DNA from: JAFDVL01 sp043775925
Lineage (GTDB): Bacteria > Acidobacteriota > Blastocatellia > RBC074
Reading direction: 5' to 3'
DNA length: 30,865 bases
NCBI GenBank assembly: GCA_043775925.1
Contig: JAYVRW010000053.1
Span: 1 to 30,865, forward strand
In this document: piece by piece, positions 1 through 9,600 of the stretch
How the letters are laid out: every line of letters starts with the position of its first letter
Position numbering within the stretch: position 1 is the stretch's first letter
Translations under genes and position numbers: made by a program
Notes under the pieces: model-generated
Database searches by the model: none
Seen by the model: the letters and a program-made list of their open reading frames with translations, nothing else
Told to the model about the DNA's origin: nothing

Positions 1-20
1 GCGTGACCTTTCGTCAACCT

Positions 21-71
21 ATGCAAACGATTGACCTGACTGATTTTGCGGCAGCACCTTATTTCCTTTAA
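21..71 (+). pseudogene. Remnant of a ROK-family regulator N-terminus
   Basis: A 16-codon reading frame starts with ATG and encodes M-Q-T-I-D-L-T-D-F-A-A-A before meeting TAA. The intact ROK regulator later in this window starts M-R-K-I-D-L-T-D-F-Q-V-A, so IDLTDF sits at the same offset from the start, encoded with different synonymous codons. I infer that this is the 5' end of a second, broken ROK gene. No winged-helix sequence follows, and the next recognisable material is the tail of a decayed transporter on the other strand. The match is short, and chance remains possible. Confidence 0.45.
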
Positions 72-83
72 TCTCTATTCTAG

Positions 84-557
84 TTAGCTTCTTCCCGCAG
101 AAAGCGACTGATGTTTTTCAGGCGATTCGTAAAACCACAACCACGCGGCAACCCATACAAGACCAAGTCCTCCCGTAATCACAAACGCCATTTGCCAGTT
201 GTAAGCCAAATCGCCCACGCTACGGCGGCGGCGCGAGCATCGAACCGAACGACGTGCCGATGTTATAAACGCCTCCCGCCAGTCCGTGCGCCATGCTGAT
301 GAATGACCACAAAATGGCGAACAGGGAATAACCGTATTTCAGTCCAATCACGTCAAGCACATAGCCACAAAACGGCTGCAACATAATTGCGCCTGAAACG
401 TGCTGATGATCCACGAGTATTGTTGCTCGGTCATTCCGAGCGCAGTTTTTAGCGTAGGCGCGGCGACCGACAACGAACTGCGCGTAAGGTAGTTGATAAT
501 CGAACCGAGCATAATCAGCCCGATCATCCACCATCTGAGTCCTTTGATTTTGGGCAT
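84..557 (-). pseudogene. Decayed MFS hexuronate transporter (ExuT-like), frameshifted and truncated
   Basis: The first 55 codons give a good N-terminus of an anion:cation-symporter-type MFS carrier (MPKIKGLRWWMIG, NYLTRSSLSVAAPTLK, QQYSWIISTFQ). After position 393 the homology moves to another frame (MLQPFCGYVLDVIGLKYGYS). Then SMAHGLAGGVYNIGTSFGSM appears to join two parts of the family that are normally about 40-50 residues apart, at a shared GLA. Further frame changes lead to LAYNWQMAFVITGGLGLVWV and a stop at 84-86. Only about 150 of the usual 430 residues remain. It lies 15 bp after the CE15 esterase gene, with AAAGGA upstream, so it was probably the last gene of the uronic-acid operon. 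The intact family imports glucuronate or galacturonate. Confidence 0.8.
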
Positions 558-572
558 TGGTGAGTTGTTCCT

Positions 573-1997
573 TTATTTGGGATTTTGTGTCGTTGACGAA
601 AGCGCAGGCGCTTTGATATAGCGGCTGGCGAATTGTAAAAATGTTGGCCAGTTTGGAACCACGGTGTGACCGCCGCTATGTTGACGCCAAGTCAACTCTC
701 CATTCATCAATCCTGTTTCGACGGCGGGAAATTCCATCGTACCTAAATCTTTTTTGCCGAGCAGTCGAAACACTGGCCCTGCTGCGACCGCCGCCATAAA
801 GCTGCCGCGTTGATCTAGCCATTTGCCTTCTGCGCCTTGCCCTTCGGCTGCGCCATAGCTGATGAACGTCGGACGCGGCGCACACAGCGCAATCATTTCG
901 TGTGCATCCACCGGCAAATCATTCCACGTCAGTGGCCCGCCATATTTAATGAAATTGCCCGCCATCCAATGATATTCGCCTGAGCCAGTGAGGTTTTCGA
1001 CGAGTTCGCCAAAGTTGCGCCGATGCAATTTTGCTCCACCTTCGCCGGATGAACCAATAAAACCGATAGCAAAACGCTGGTCATACGCCATCGTGACCAA
1101 CGCCGCTTTGCCATAACGCGAAAGCCCTTCGATGCCGACCTGTTTGGCGTTGACGGATTTGTCCGTCTCGAAATAATCCAGCGCACGACTCGCTCCCCAC
1201 GCCCACGCACGCAATGCGCCCCATTCGTCAGGTTTGCGCGGTTGGCCTTTATTCACCAAGCCGATGACGCCTTTGGTTAGCCCTGCGCCGTTGTCGGATT
1301 GGTAACTGGTTGGCACAATGGTCGCAAATCCCCAGCCCTGACTGAACAATAATTTTTGCCACGTTGGTTCAGGAAACGCAGGCCGATTGGTATTTTGTGC
1401 GTTGGCTGGTGGGCGTGGAAAATTAAAACCAAATTCCAGCATCACAGGCATCGGCCCGCGCACGTTCGCGGGCGTGATTAGTGTCAATTGAATATCAACG
1501 GTAATTTCGGGGTAAGCCGAATTGTTGACGTGACCGACGATTTGTTTAGTGATGACAGGAACCTCGAATTTTATTTCGTTCGTTGTACTCACGACTTCCC
1601 ACTTCACTTTGGGAACGTTTGCAGGCATACGTCCGTACACTTCGCGGTCAAAATCTTCGACGATCTCCGCACGGCGTTGATTCCACCACATTTTGGCAGA
1701 GGTAACTTTCCTGCCATTCTTCAAGACCAGCGGATCGGGCAGCTTGGGATAGGGATTCGCTTTCGCTTCATCGTAATTGACGGCGTTGGAAGCTTTCGGA
1801 TCATTCGGATTTGCGCCCGGTCGCAGTGAAGTAATTTTCAACTGTTCCATCATTTGCTGATGATCTTCGCGCGTAGCCTCTTGCATCGCCTGAAATGTGA
1901 CTTGCTGTTCAGGTGTCATTTGTCGTTGCGGCTGTGCCAGTGACTCAACTGCAAGCGTGAAAAGTAAAGCGAAGATGATGGCGGATAGGTGTTTCAT
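573..1997 (-). CDS. CE15 glucuronoyl (methyl) esterase, exported
   Basis: This 474-residue protein has a signal peptide (MKHLSAIIFALLFTLAVESLAQ). The ATG at 1997 is preferred over an in-frame TTG nine bases upstream because the hydrophobic signal starts there. It has the alpha/beta-hydrolase layout of carbohydrate esterase family 15: nucleophile Ser293 in GLSRYGK, candidate acid Glu319 in GSSGEGGAK, and catalytic His440 or His444 in RQHSGGH. CE15 enzymes hydrolyse the ester linking 4-O-methyl-glucuronic acid of xylan to lignin alcohols. Many family members have GCSR where this has GLSR. The neighbouring GH67 enzyme and sugar-acid dehydratase support a glucuronoxylan role. The 148-bp gap upstream could hold its own promoter, but I see no convincing one. 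No strong Shine-Dalgarno is visible. Confidence 0.85.
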   Translation of the reverse strand: MKHLSAIIFALLFTLAVESLAQPQRQMTPEQQVTFQAMQEATREDHQQMMEQLKITSLRPGANPNDPKASNAVNYDEAKANPYPKLPDPLVLKNGRKVTSAKMWWNQRRAEIVEDFDREVYGRMPANVPKVKWEVVSTTNEIKFEVPVITKQIVGHVNNSAYPEITVDIQLTLITPANVRGPMPVMLEFGFNFPRPPANAQNTNRPAFPEPTWQKLLFSQGWGFATIVPTSYQSDNGAGLTKGVIGLVNKGQPRKPDEWGALRAWAWGASRALDYFETDKSVNAKQVGIEGLSRYGKAALVTMAYDQRFAIGFIGSSGEGGAKLHRRNFGELVENLTGSGEYHWMAGNFIKYGGPLTWNDLPVDAHEMIALCAPRPTFISYGAAEGQGAEGKWLDQRGSFMAAVAAGPVFRLLGKKDLGTMEFPAVETGLMNGELTWRQHSGGHTVVPNWPTFLQFASRYIKAPALSSTTQNPK

Positions 1998-2154
1998 AAT
2001 TTTCAAAAGCTGTAGTCCGGATTTAAAAAATTAGACAGAATTGACAGAAGGCGATGCTTGAGAGTAATAAAATCGCTAATAAGATTACATTGAAAAACCT
2101 TGTGCTCATTATTTTTTTCAGAAATTTCGTGAAAGCGATGTTATGAATATTAAT

Positions 2155-3066
2155 TTATCGTACAGGGTTGCCGGGACGCCAGTACGGTTCCACTGCGGCG
2201 ATAAATTCAATCGGCACTTCTTTGACGAAGCCCTTCAACCATTCAGCGCAATACTTCATCCCAGCCTGCTCCGACACAACATGCCCCAGCACAATCAGCG
2301 CTTTCTTTTTACCTGACGAAATTGCATCCTGCACGTACTCGACCAATTCCCATTCGTGGGTTTCGCCAACGATCAACACGTCTACTTCAGGACGCGCCAG
2401 AAAGGGAATGCCCGGCATCAGGCTGACATTGCCCCAGCTCGCCAGTGCGTGGTTGATTACCAGCTTGGGATCGCCTACGACGCGCATCGTGCGAATCTTT
2501 AATTTCGCTTCCATGTCTTTTGCCAAACGTGCGAGCGGTGTTCCCGGAAACGTAAACATTCGTGGATTGTTTGGATCAGCATTTTTCTCCCAGCCTAATT
2601 CACGGGTCATTCCCGTCGCGATGCCGTCCGGCTTTCGTCCGTGCCAATGATCGTGAAAATGAAACACGACCATGTTGTTTTTGTTCAGAAAATCAAGCTT
2701 GAACTGATAGGTCGGGTCTTGCTGAATTTGGTCAATCCGATCCTGATGCGAAAAGAACGTTGATTCGTGCGTGATAATCAGATTTTTGCCCGCAGCGGCA
2801 GCGCGTTGCACGACATCCAGCGTCGCCATCATCGTTGTAGCGATGCCTTTGACGGGCGTTTCTGCCGTACCCGCAATAATGTTATCTACAGTTTGCGCGC
2901 GCCAGGGAATGCCAACATTAGCTTTGATGCGCTCAATCACTTGTCCGGCGGTCAGTGGTGGCGCGCCTTGCGGATCAGCGATTTTTGTTGCCGCCAAGCC
3001 CATTGAAGCAAGCAGGAACGTGCGGCGTGTGGCGTTACGTGTAATGATCAGTTCAGGATTATTCAT
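2155..3066 (-). CDS. NIF3/DUF34-family metal-binding protein with Tat signal
   Basis: This 303-residue protein starts with a Tat-type signal (TRRTFLLASMGLAATKIA, twin Arg at 14-15), so it is predicted to be exported. The rest matches the NIF3/YbgI fold: DNIIAGT near 61-67, LIITHESTFFSH at 96-107 giving ligands His100 and Glu101, Asp139 in HFHDHWH, and the C-terminal GHVVSE with His262 and Glu266. The di-metal site therefore looks complete, with Glu101 where many members have a second His. NIF3 proteins are usually cytosolic and their reaction is poorly known. It lies only 5 bp after the glucarate-dehydratase-like gene and must be co-transcribed, which suggests a role in processing a sugar-acid product or in metal handling in the periplasm. 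That role is inference. Confidence 0.8.
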   Translation of the reverse strand: MNNPELIITRNATRRTFLLASMGLAATKIADPQGAPPLTAGQVIERIKANVGIPWRAQTVDNIIAGTAETPVKGIATTMMATLDVVQRAAAAGKNLIITHESTFFSHQDRIDQIQQDPTYQFKLDFLNKNNMVVFHFHDHWHGRKPDGIATGMTRELGWEKNADPNNPRMFTFPGTPLARLAKDMEAKLKIRTMRVVGDPKLVINHALASWGNVSLMPGIPFLARPEVDVLIVGETHEWELVEYVQDAISSGKKKALIVLGHVVSEQAGMKYCAEWLKGFVKEVPIEFIAAVEPYWRPGNPVR

Positions 3067-3071
3067 AAGCG

Positions 3072-4316
3072 TTAAAAAGGAATCTCTGGTCGTCGTGCAT
3101 CCTGCGGATCAGCCCAACGATTATTTGGAATGGTCGGCGTCCAGCCCGGTCTGAGCGGGTCTTGATCGTATGGATAACCACCCAGTCGTTTGTACAGTTC
3201 GTTGTATTCTCCCAGCTTGTCGCGGTCGAGCTTCACGCCCAGTCCCGGCCCGGTTGGGACGGCAATCGAACCATTTTCATATTTTAATTTGCCACCCACG
3301 ATGATGTCGTCTACGACGTGATGATAATGTGCGTCCGCCGCAAATGACAGGTTCGGAATGACTGCGCCGAAGTGCAGCATCGAAGCGAGCTGAATGCCGA
3401 GTTCGCCGGAGGAATGTACCGCGACGCCGATCTGAAATGTCTCACAAATTCCCGCCGCTTTCACGCAGGGACGAATGCCGCCCCAGAAAGTCGTATCAAG
3501 TAAAATCACATCAACCGCAGTGTTAAGAATGTTCGCGGCGAGTTGCTCAAAATTGACGACGACGGTATTCGTAGCCAGTGGCATCCGCACTTTTTCGCGG
3601 ACACGTCGCATGCCGTGCAAGCCATACACCGGGTCTTCCAGATAATCGTTGCGAATGTCTTCGATTTGCTGTCCGAACCAGATCGCGGTTTCCGTCGAAA
3701 ATGCGCCATTTGGATCAAAGCGGAAGCGGTCGCCTTTTAATTCTTCAGCGACGGCACGATAACATTCCAGTTCGTATTCAGGCGCGAAAACTCCACCTTT
3801 CAGCTTGTGCGAAGTGAAGCCGTATTTGGCTTTCAAATCTTTAGCGAGCGCCACCAATTGCTCCGCCGTACGCGATTCGCCACTCCCATCTTTCGGATTT
3901 GGATAACGAAAAAATAAATACGAGGCAAACGGCACACGATCATTCAAACGTCCGCCTAAAATATCGCTGACAGGTACGCCCCATTTCTGCCCCAAAATAT
4001 CGAGACACGCGAATTCAAGCGCGGCTAAAACTTGTGTGCGATTGTTATAAAGCGAAGCCGTCGGGTTAGCGATAAGAAACCGCATCTCTTCCAATCGTGC
4101 CGGATCGTGTCCGACCAGATAGCTTTTCATGGAACGAAAGACAGCTTCGGCAGATTCTCCACCGCCGCCCATTTCGCCCAGTCCGGTGATGCCTTCATCG
4201 GTTTCGACTTCGATGATGGTACGGACAAAACGTCCCCAGTGACAGCCATTTGCGTGACGCAGCGGCGCTTCGAGTGGGACGGTGATCGTCGTTGCTTTGA
4301 TGTCAGTAATTTTCAT
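3072..4316 (-). CDS. Enolase-superfamily glucarate dehydratase-like enzyme
   Basis: This cytoplasmic protein has 414 residues from the ATG at 4316. A GTG 18 bases upstream is in frame, but family members start MKI as here. It has the glucarate dehydratase pattern: Lys171-x-Lys173 in SHKLKGG, Asp201 in FDPNGAFS, Glu227 in LEDPV, Asn250 in LATNTVV, Asp274 in LLDTTFWGG and His301 in VAVHSSGELGI. The spacing of these residues closely tracks E. coli GlucD (K207 to D235 and K173 to D201 are both 28; N289 to D313 and N250 to D274 are both 24). The family abstracts the C5 proton of a sugar diacid and eliminates water. D-glucarate, or another acid sugar derived from glucuronate, is the likely substrate, but no uronate dehydrogenase is in the window. 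It starts 38 bp after the GH67 gene. Confidence 0.8.
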   Translation of the reverse strand: MKITDIKATTITVPLEAPLRHANGCHWGRFVRTIIEVETDEGITGLGEMGGGGESAEAVFRSMKSYLVGHDPARLEEMRFLIANPTASLYNNRTQVLAALEFACLDILGQKWGVPVSDILGGRLNDRVPFASYLFFRYPNPKDGSGESRTAEQLVALAKDLKAKYGFTSHKLKGGVFAPEYELECYRAVAEELKGDRFRFDPNGAFSTETAIWFGQQIEDIRNDYLEDPVYGLHGMRRVREKVRMPLATNTVVVNFEQLAANILNTAVDVILLDTTFWGGIRPCVKAAGICETFQIGVAVHSSGELGIQLASMLHFGAVIPNLSFAADAHYHHVVDDIIVGGKLKYENGSIAVPTGPGLGVKLDRDKLGEYNELYKRLGGYPYDQDPLRPGWTPTIPNNRWADPQDARRPEIPF

Positions 4317-4354
4317 GTTGCAAACATAACCCACTTCCTACCGGTCGGGGTACT

Positions 4355-6484
4355 TTACCAGGCTAGACTTTTTGCTTTGTATTCATCCAATGTTTTCTGC
4401 GGTTTCTCGACGCCCGCAGGCAAAGGTCGTTTGGAAAACGTCTGAAAGTATAACAAACACGCATCGCGCCAATGAATCGCATCACGTTCCTGAAGCGCAA
4501 ATTTTTTAGCGACTGCCGCGTGACGTTCAGGATCAATCACACCTGACAATGAATCCCAATCCTGACGCGCCGCCCGCACCCAATCTACGCCGCGCTGATA
4601 ATGCAACGCGAGTTCATCCCACATCGTTTTACCTGATTTCATTTGGTAATCCCACGGGACGTGATGAAACCAGACAATTAAATTTTCAGGCGTAGTTTTC
4701 AGATCGGCAAAGCGTGCGCGGACAGGCGGAAAATATTGGGTAATGGAATTGCTCCCCGTCGCCGTGCGGTCAAAGCCCAGGCCTTTTTCATCAGCGCGAT
4801 GATAATACGTTGGATTCCAATCTTCACGCCGCTCGCGGTTCCACCACGGCGCGGGACCGTAATGCGTCCCGCCCCACATAATGTGATGCAATCCCAGTGG
4901 CGTCATATAATCAACCACTGCTTCGTGCGATTCGGTTAGCATTTTGAATAAAGTACTAACAGCTTTGGCGTCATTCGTCAGCGTCATCCGAATCCATTCA
5001 TCCGCGATTTGTTTGGAGCTTATATCAGGATTCCACGCCAGCCTCCCGAAGGCGTACCAGTTGGATTGTATTAAATCATGCCCCGTCCAATTGCGGTCGG
5101 TCCCCGTGTTCGCTACGCCCGCGATGCCCGTCAATTTTTGTTTATAAAGGCTGCCGTCTACGACTTTAGTGACGGTCGAACCTTTGCCTTGCGCGTAAGT
5201 GTCGGCGTCGAAAACTTCGCGCCACATCGGAGCGAGAAAGGCAAGGTGATTGGAAAATCCAAGATACTCCTGCGTGATTTGCAATTCGAGAATGACCTGT
5301 GTTTTCGGCATCGCTCCGAAGAGTGGATGAAAAGGTTCACGCGGTTGAAAATCAATCGGGCCGTTTTTGACTTGCAGTAAAACATTTGCGGCAAATTTTC
5401 CATCGAACGGTTGCAGGTTGTCATACGCCGCTGCTGCGCGGTCGTAGCCGTCTTTCACGTCATAAACAAAGGCGCGCCAAATCACGATGCCGTGGTGCGG
5501 AGCGACGGCGGCAGCCATCATATTCGCGCCGTCTACGTGATCGCGGTTGTAGGTGCGCGGGCCCGGCTGACCTTCGCTATTGGCTTTGACGAGGAAGCCG
5601 CCGAAATCAGGAATCAGGCTGTAAATTTCATCCGCTTTTTTCTTCCACCAATCCGCTACAGTCGGATCAAGTGGATCAGCTGTTTTTAATCCGCCGAGTT
5701 CTATCGGGGCAGAGAAGCGGGCGGACAGAAAAACGTGAATTCCGTAAGGTCGCAAAACATCAGCAATCGCAGCCGTTTTGCGCAGATACGCTGCGTTCAG
5801 GCTTTGCGCGTTAGCGTTGACGTTATTGAGCGCTGTGGCGTTGATGCCGATGGAAGCATTCAGCCGCGCATAATCGCGCAGACGCGGATCAACTTTATCC
5901 GGTAATTCATTCCAATCCCAGAGTGATTTCCCCGCGTAACCGCGTTCAATGGAACCATTCAGATTGTCCCAATGATTCAGCATCCGAATTTGCAGGCGAG
6001 GGTTTTGGATGATGTTCAGTTTTGTGAGCGGTTGCCCTGTTTGCAATAAGCGTAAAAAATGAAATGCGCCGTAAAGCGCACCGATTTCGCTGTTGGAGGC
6101 GATAACTGTGACGGCGCGTCCTTTGATGATCTGCGAACGGATGATAAATCCTTCTGCGCTCAGCGCAGGCAGTTTGAGGCTGGCGATGAGCGGCGAGCTG
6201 GTTGGTGTCCCCACCAGAACTGCGCCGTTTCGAGCAATTGTTTCTGAGGTCGGAATTTTTGTTTTCAGCAAGCCGGAACAGCCGTTGATTAATTCAGTAC
6301 GAATGACGTCAAGCGTCGGGGAATGACCGGGAACAATGACTGCTGTAATGTTTGGTTGTGCCACGCGCAACGCAGCAACGGGAAGTGGTTGGTAGCGCAA
6401 CCAGGCGGCGTCTCCGGTGTCAGCCTGCGCCGAGAATGACCAGGCAAGAAAAAAAATAAACAGGCTTCGTTGCGCAAATCTCAT
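4355..6484 (-). CDS. GH67 alpha-glucuronidase, exported
   Basis: This 709-residue protein has a signal peptide (MRFAQRSLFIFFLAWSFSAQA). The GH67 core includes MLNHWDNLNGSIERGYAG, KANSEGQPGP with the candidate general acid Glu304, NGPIDFQPREPFHPL with Asp378, and ITQEYLGF with Glu406. The spacing of these three carboxylates (74 and 28) closely matches the catalytic residues of Cellvibrio GlcA67A (E292, D365, E393). The enzyme removes 4-O-methyl-glucuronic acid from the non-reducing end of xylo-oligosaccharides. Export puts the reaction in the periplasm or at the membrane, as in Cellvibrio, unlike the cytosolic enzymes of Bacillus. GGAG lies 8 bases before the ATG. The start is less than 30 bp after a strong terminator hairpin. 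Confidence 0.92.
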   Translation of the reverse strand: MRFAQRSLFIFFLAWSFSAQADTGDAAWLRYQPLPVAALRVAQPNITAVIVPGHSPTLDVIRTELINGCSGLLKTKIPTSETIARNGAVLVGTPTSSPLIASLKLPALSAEGFIIRSQIIKGRAVTVIASNSEIGALYGAFHFLRLLQTGQPLTKLNIIQNPRLQIRMLNHWDNLNGSIERGYAGKSLWDWNELPDKVDPRLRDYARLNASIGINATALNNVNANAQSLNAAYLRKTAAIADVLRPYGIHVFLSARFSAPIELGGLKTADPLDPTVADWWKKKADEIYSLIPDFGGFLVKANSEGQPGPRTYNRDHVDGANMMAAAVAPHHGIVIWRAFVYDVKDGYDRAAAAYDNLQPFDGKFAANVLLQVKNGPIDFQPREPFHPLFGAMPKTQVILELQITQEYLGFSNHLAFLAPMWREVFDADTYAQGKGSTVTKVVDGSLYKQKLTGIAGVANTGTDRNWTGHDLIQSNWYAFGRLAWNPDISSKQIADEWIRMTLTNDAKAVSTLFKMLTESHEAVVDYMTPLGLHHIMWGGTHYGPAPWWNRERREDWNPTYYHRADEKGLGFDRTATGSNSITQYFPPVRARFADLKTTPENLIVWFHHVPWDYQMKSGKTMWDELALHYQRGVDWVRAARQDWDSLSGVIDPERHAAVAKKFALQERDAIHWRDACLLYFQTFSKRPLPAGVEKPQKTLDEYKAKSLAW

Positions 6485-6511
6485 AGAGCTAACTCCAAAA
6501 AAACAGATGGC

Positions 6512-6554
6512 TTAAAAAAGCGCTAAGAGTCGCTCTGGGGCGACTCTTAGCGCT
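6512..6554 (-). terminator. Strong intrinsic terminator after the TonB-dependent receptor
   Basis: On the minus strand a 15-bp perfect stem, AGCGCTAAGAGTCGC pairing with its complement across a 6-base loop, is followed by TTTTTT at 6519-6514. It lies 48 bp after the receptor stop and about 28 bp before the alpha-glucuronidase ATG, leaving no room for a full promoter between them. Confidence 0.88.
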
Positions 6555-6601
6555 GCGCTCAAAAAGTACTACTAAAGTTGCTGTCCTGGAGGAGTAGAGC
6601 G

Positions 6602-9600
6602 CTAAAAAGTAAATCGCATCATGAATTGAATCCAGCGCGGCGTATTGTCCTGTGCCGTCACCTTGCCAAAGCTCGTACTGGTAATATCAGTGTTCGGTCC
6701 CTGGTAGGTCACATGATTCAACGCATTAATGAAATCAACGCGGAATTGTATTTTTAGCTTTTCAGTTAATGCGAAATTCCGTGCGATGTTCATGTCTACC
6801 TGATTCATGTTCGAGGTGCGGAGCCAGCTCAGTCGGGTCGGGAAGATACGACGATGGAAGCTGTTCGGCTGGAAATTCGTCGGCGTCACATTTTCATACG
6901 TGCAAGCCACATTGTTCCCCGAACCGCAAATACTACCCATCGAAGTTAAGACTGATTGCGGCACTATGGTACGAATCCGGGTTTCATACGCAGTCCGATT
7001 CGAGGCCGTATAATCACGGGTTGCACCAGGCAATAACTGCCAGTTGAACCACGCATCGGTTGTCCGTTCGTCACGGGATTTGGTCAAAGCATGTGAATCC
7101 GTGCCGTAAAAGAACCAGTTGCCCGTATCATAAATCGGCCCGCTTTGCAGATGGTAGATTGAACTAACCTGCCAGCCGCCCACCACTGCGTTCGCAATTT
7201 TAGAATCAGCCAGGAAGCGTTTGCCCTTGCCAAATGGCAGTTCATAAAGTGCATTGAACATGAAATGATTCGGGCGAGAACTATTGCTTTCACGCCAGAC
7301 CGGTGAAGAGTCAAACTCGTTTTCAAAGACAGTTCGTTCTTTATTCCAGGAACGGATAAAAGAAACGGAATACATCATGCCTTGTGAAAAGCGTTTGTTG
7401 AGGGTCACTTCGACATCGTGATACTTCACTTCACCAATCGGAGTACGCGCATTGGTGGCATTATTCAAATGCCCGTAAGGACGGAGTATCGCCGATTTGG
7501 CACGTGTCGTAGCCGTGAAGAATCCATTGCCCGCCATATCCTGATACAACACTGGATTACTCGTTTGTAACGCGGTGAAATTTGATAAACGGAAAGGGTT
7601 CGCTACGGTAGAATTCAAGTTGTTCGCCAACGTGTTATTGCGAATTGTTCCCGTTGCCCAGTATTGCTCCGGCAAAGCATCAATGCGTTTGCCGATGGAA
7701 ATTTTATCAGAGTATGAGCCGAGGTAAGCGACTTCAAGCACCATGCTCCTGGACAATTCGCGTTGCAGGCTCAAACGCCAACGTTGTTGGCGAGCGTGTT
7801 TCCAATCATTTGGGATAAATCCGAGGCTGCGCCCAACGCCAGCCATCAATCCCAGGGTATTGCCGACAGGTTCAAGAAATCTTTTCCCGTCGGATAGGGT
7901 TGGGAATGGATCAGAAAAAATAGTCGTACATGCCGTAGTACTGGCACGGCATGCGGCAGAAGTCAGGTTTGAGGAAGTGAACGTCAACCCGTTATCATTC
8001 GAGATCGCTGTCGCCGTGGTTCGGCTATAACCAAGCTGATTCAAATCATTATTCAAAACGTTGTTCGTATCATAAAAGATTCCGTAACCACCCCTGATAA
8101 CTGTCTTGTCGTTCAGCTGATAGACAGCGCCAACCCGAGGCAGCCACAGATTTTCGCTGAGATGCGAAGCGGTATTTCCATTTTGTCCCAGATAGGTTGA
8201 GCCACCTTTGACGATAAACTGACTGGCTGCAAGTTCAGGAATCTGGGCCGTCGTGTAGGCCGCCTGTGCGGCTGCGGAGATTGGCAAGTCAGCGTTTAAA
8301 TCTACGCCAATAATGGCGCGGTTATAGCGTTCTTTGAATCCACCTTCACGTTCCATGCGCAGACCTAAATTTAGGGTCAGCTTCGGAGTCACTCGCCAAT
8401 CATCCTGCATATAAAACCCATAGTAAGGATTGGTCAGGTAATAGCTGTCATTTTTGGTCACACTGACAGAATTGCCGGGTGCACCCAATAAAAATGAAGC
8501 CCATTCCAGACCCAGTAAACCGACTCCGTTAGTGGTTGTCGTGTTGGTCTGTCTCAAATAGGTATTGCGTGGCTGAATTACTCCTGAAGTGTTGCCAGGA
8601 TTATTGAATTGACGATAATGCTGACGTAAATCGTAGCCAAAGCGCAGGCTGTGGCTCTTCAGGATTTTGGTCAATTCGCCGCGTACTGTGCCGATACTGT
8701 AACGGGTTGCGGTCGAGAAGGTTCGACTGAAATCTGAATTTCCTCCATCACTGAAATCAAGGACGGGTAGATGCTTGGCATCGCCTGCAAAGGCTGTCAG
8801 ATAGCTTGGTAATCCCACTGAATCCGGTCCGAAGCTGCGTTGGACAGCATTCTGGGTATTGCCATCACGATAGCGATTCCAGGCAACCGAAGTGTTTAGG
8901 ATGGTCGTTGTATTGAAAGTGTAAACGTGATCCAACACAACTGCGATATTATTTCGATTCAGTCCGTTTTGATGCAAGCCGCGTGCGGTTTCATACGTCC
9001 AATCTGCGCGGTCTTCGAGGAAATTTTGGTAGCTCCATTTACCGAACACACGCTGCTTTTGTGAAACTACCCAGTCAATGCGATTGCCATAATTGGCAAA
9101 ATCCCAATTGAAAGGCGTCGCTGCCGCCAGATAATTATTGAGTCCATCTGAGCCAACTACGCCAGGGACGTTGTTCGGAAGCGGGATGAGTTTTAAATAC
9201 GCAGCGGTCATGGGATTGATGATCGGCACTTGATTGTTGACGAATGGATCGCGGACAACACAAGTATTACCCGTTCCACAAACGCCACCTGTGACAGAAC
9301 GCGCCGTGCGGGGGTCATAAATCTGATAGCGTACCGGATCAATGGCCAGCAGGTCAGAGAAATCTCCGGTGCGCTGTTTGGCGGTTGGGACAGTAAATCG
9401 AACGGCGAGCGGCTCTTCGGTCTTAACCTCTTTGAGTCCGTTGTAGCTGAAGAAAAAGAAGAGGCGATCTTTGCCGTTATACAACCAAGGGACGCGCACC
9501 GGTCCACCAACGACACCCGCATAATTATTCGAGCGGCCTGTTTGTTGACGTTCCTTCGTCTTCAAGGCCTCGGCGGTTGACGCATTCGCCGGGTTATTAA

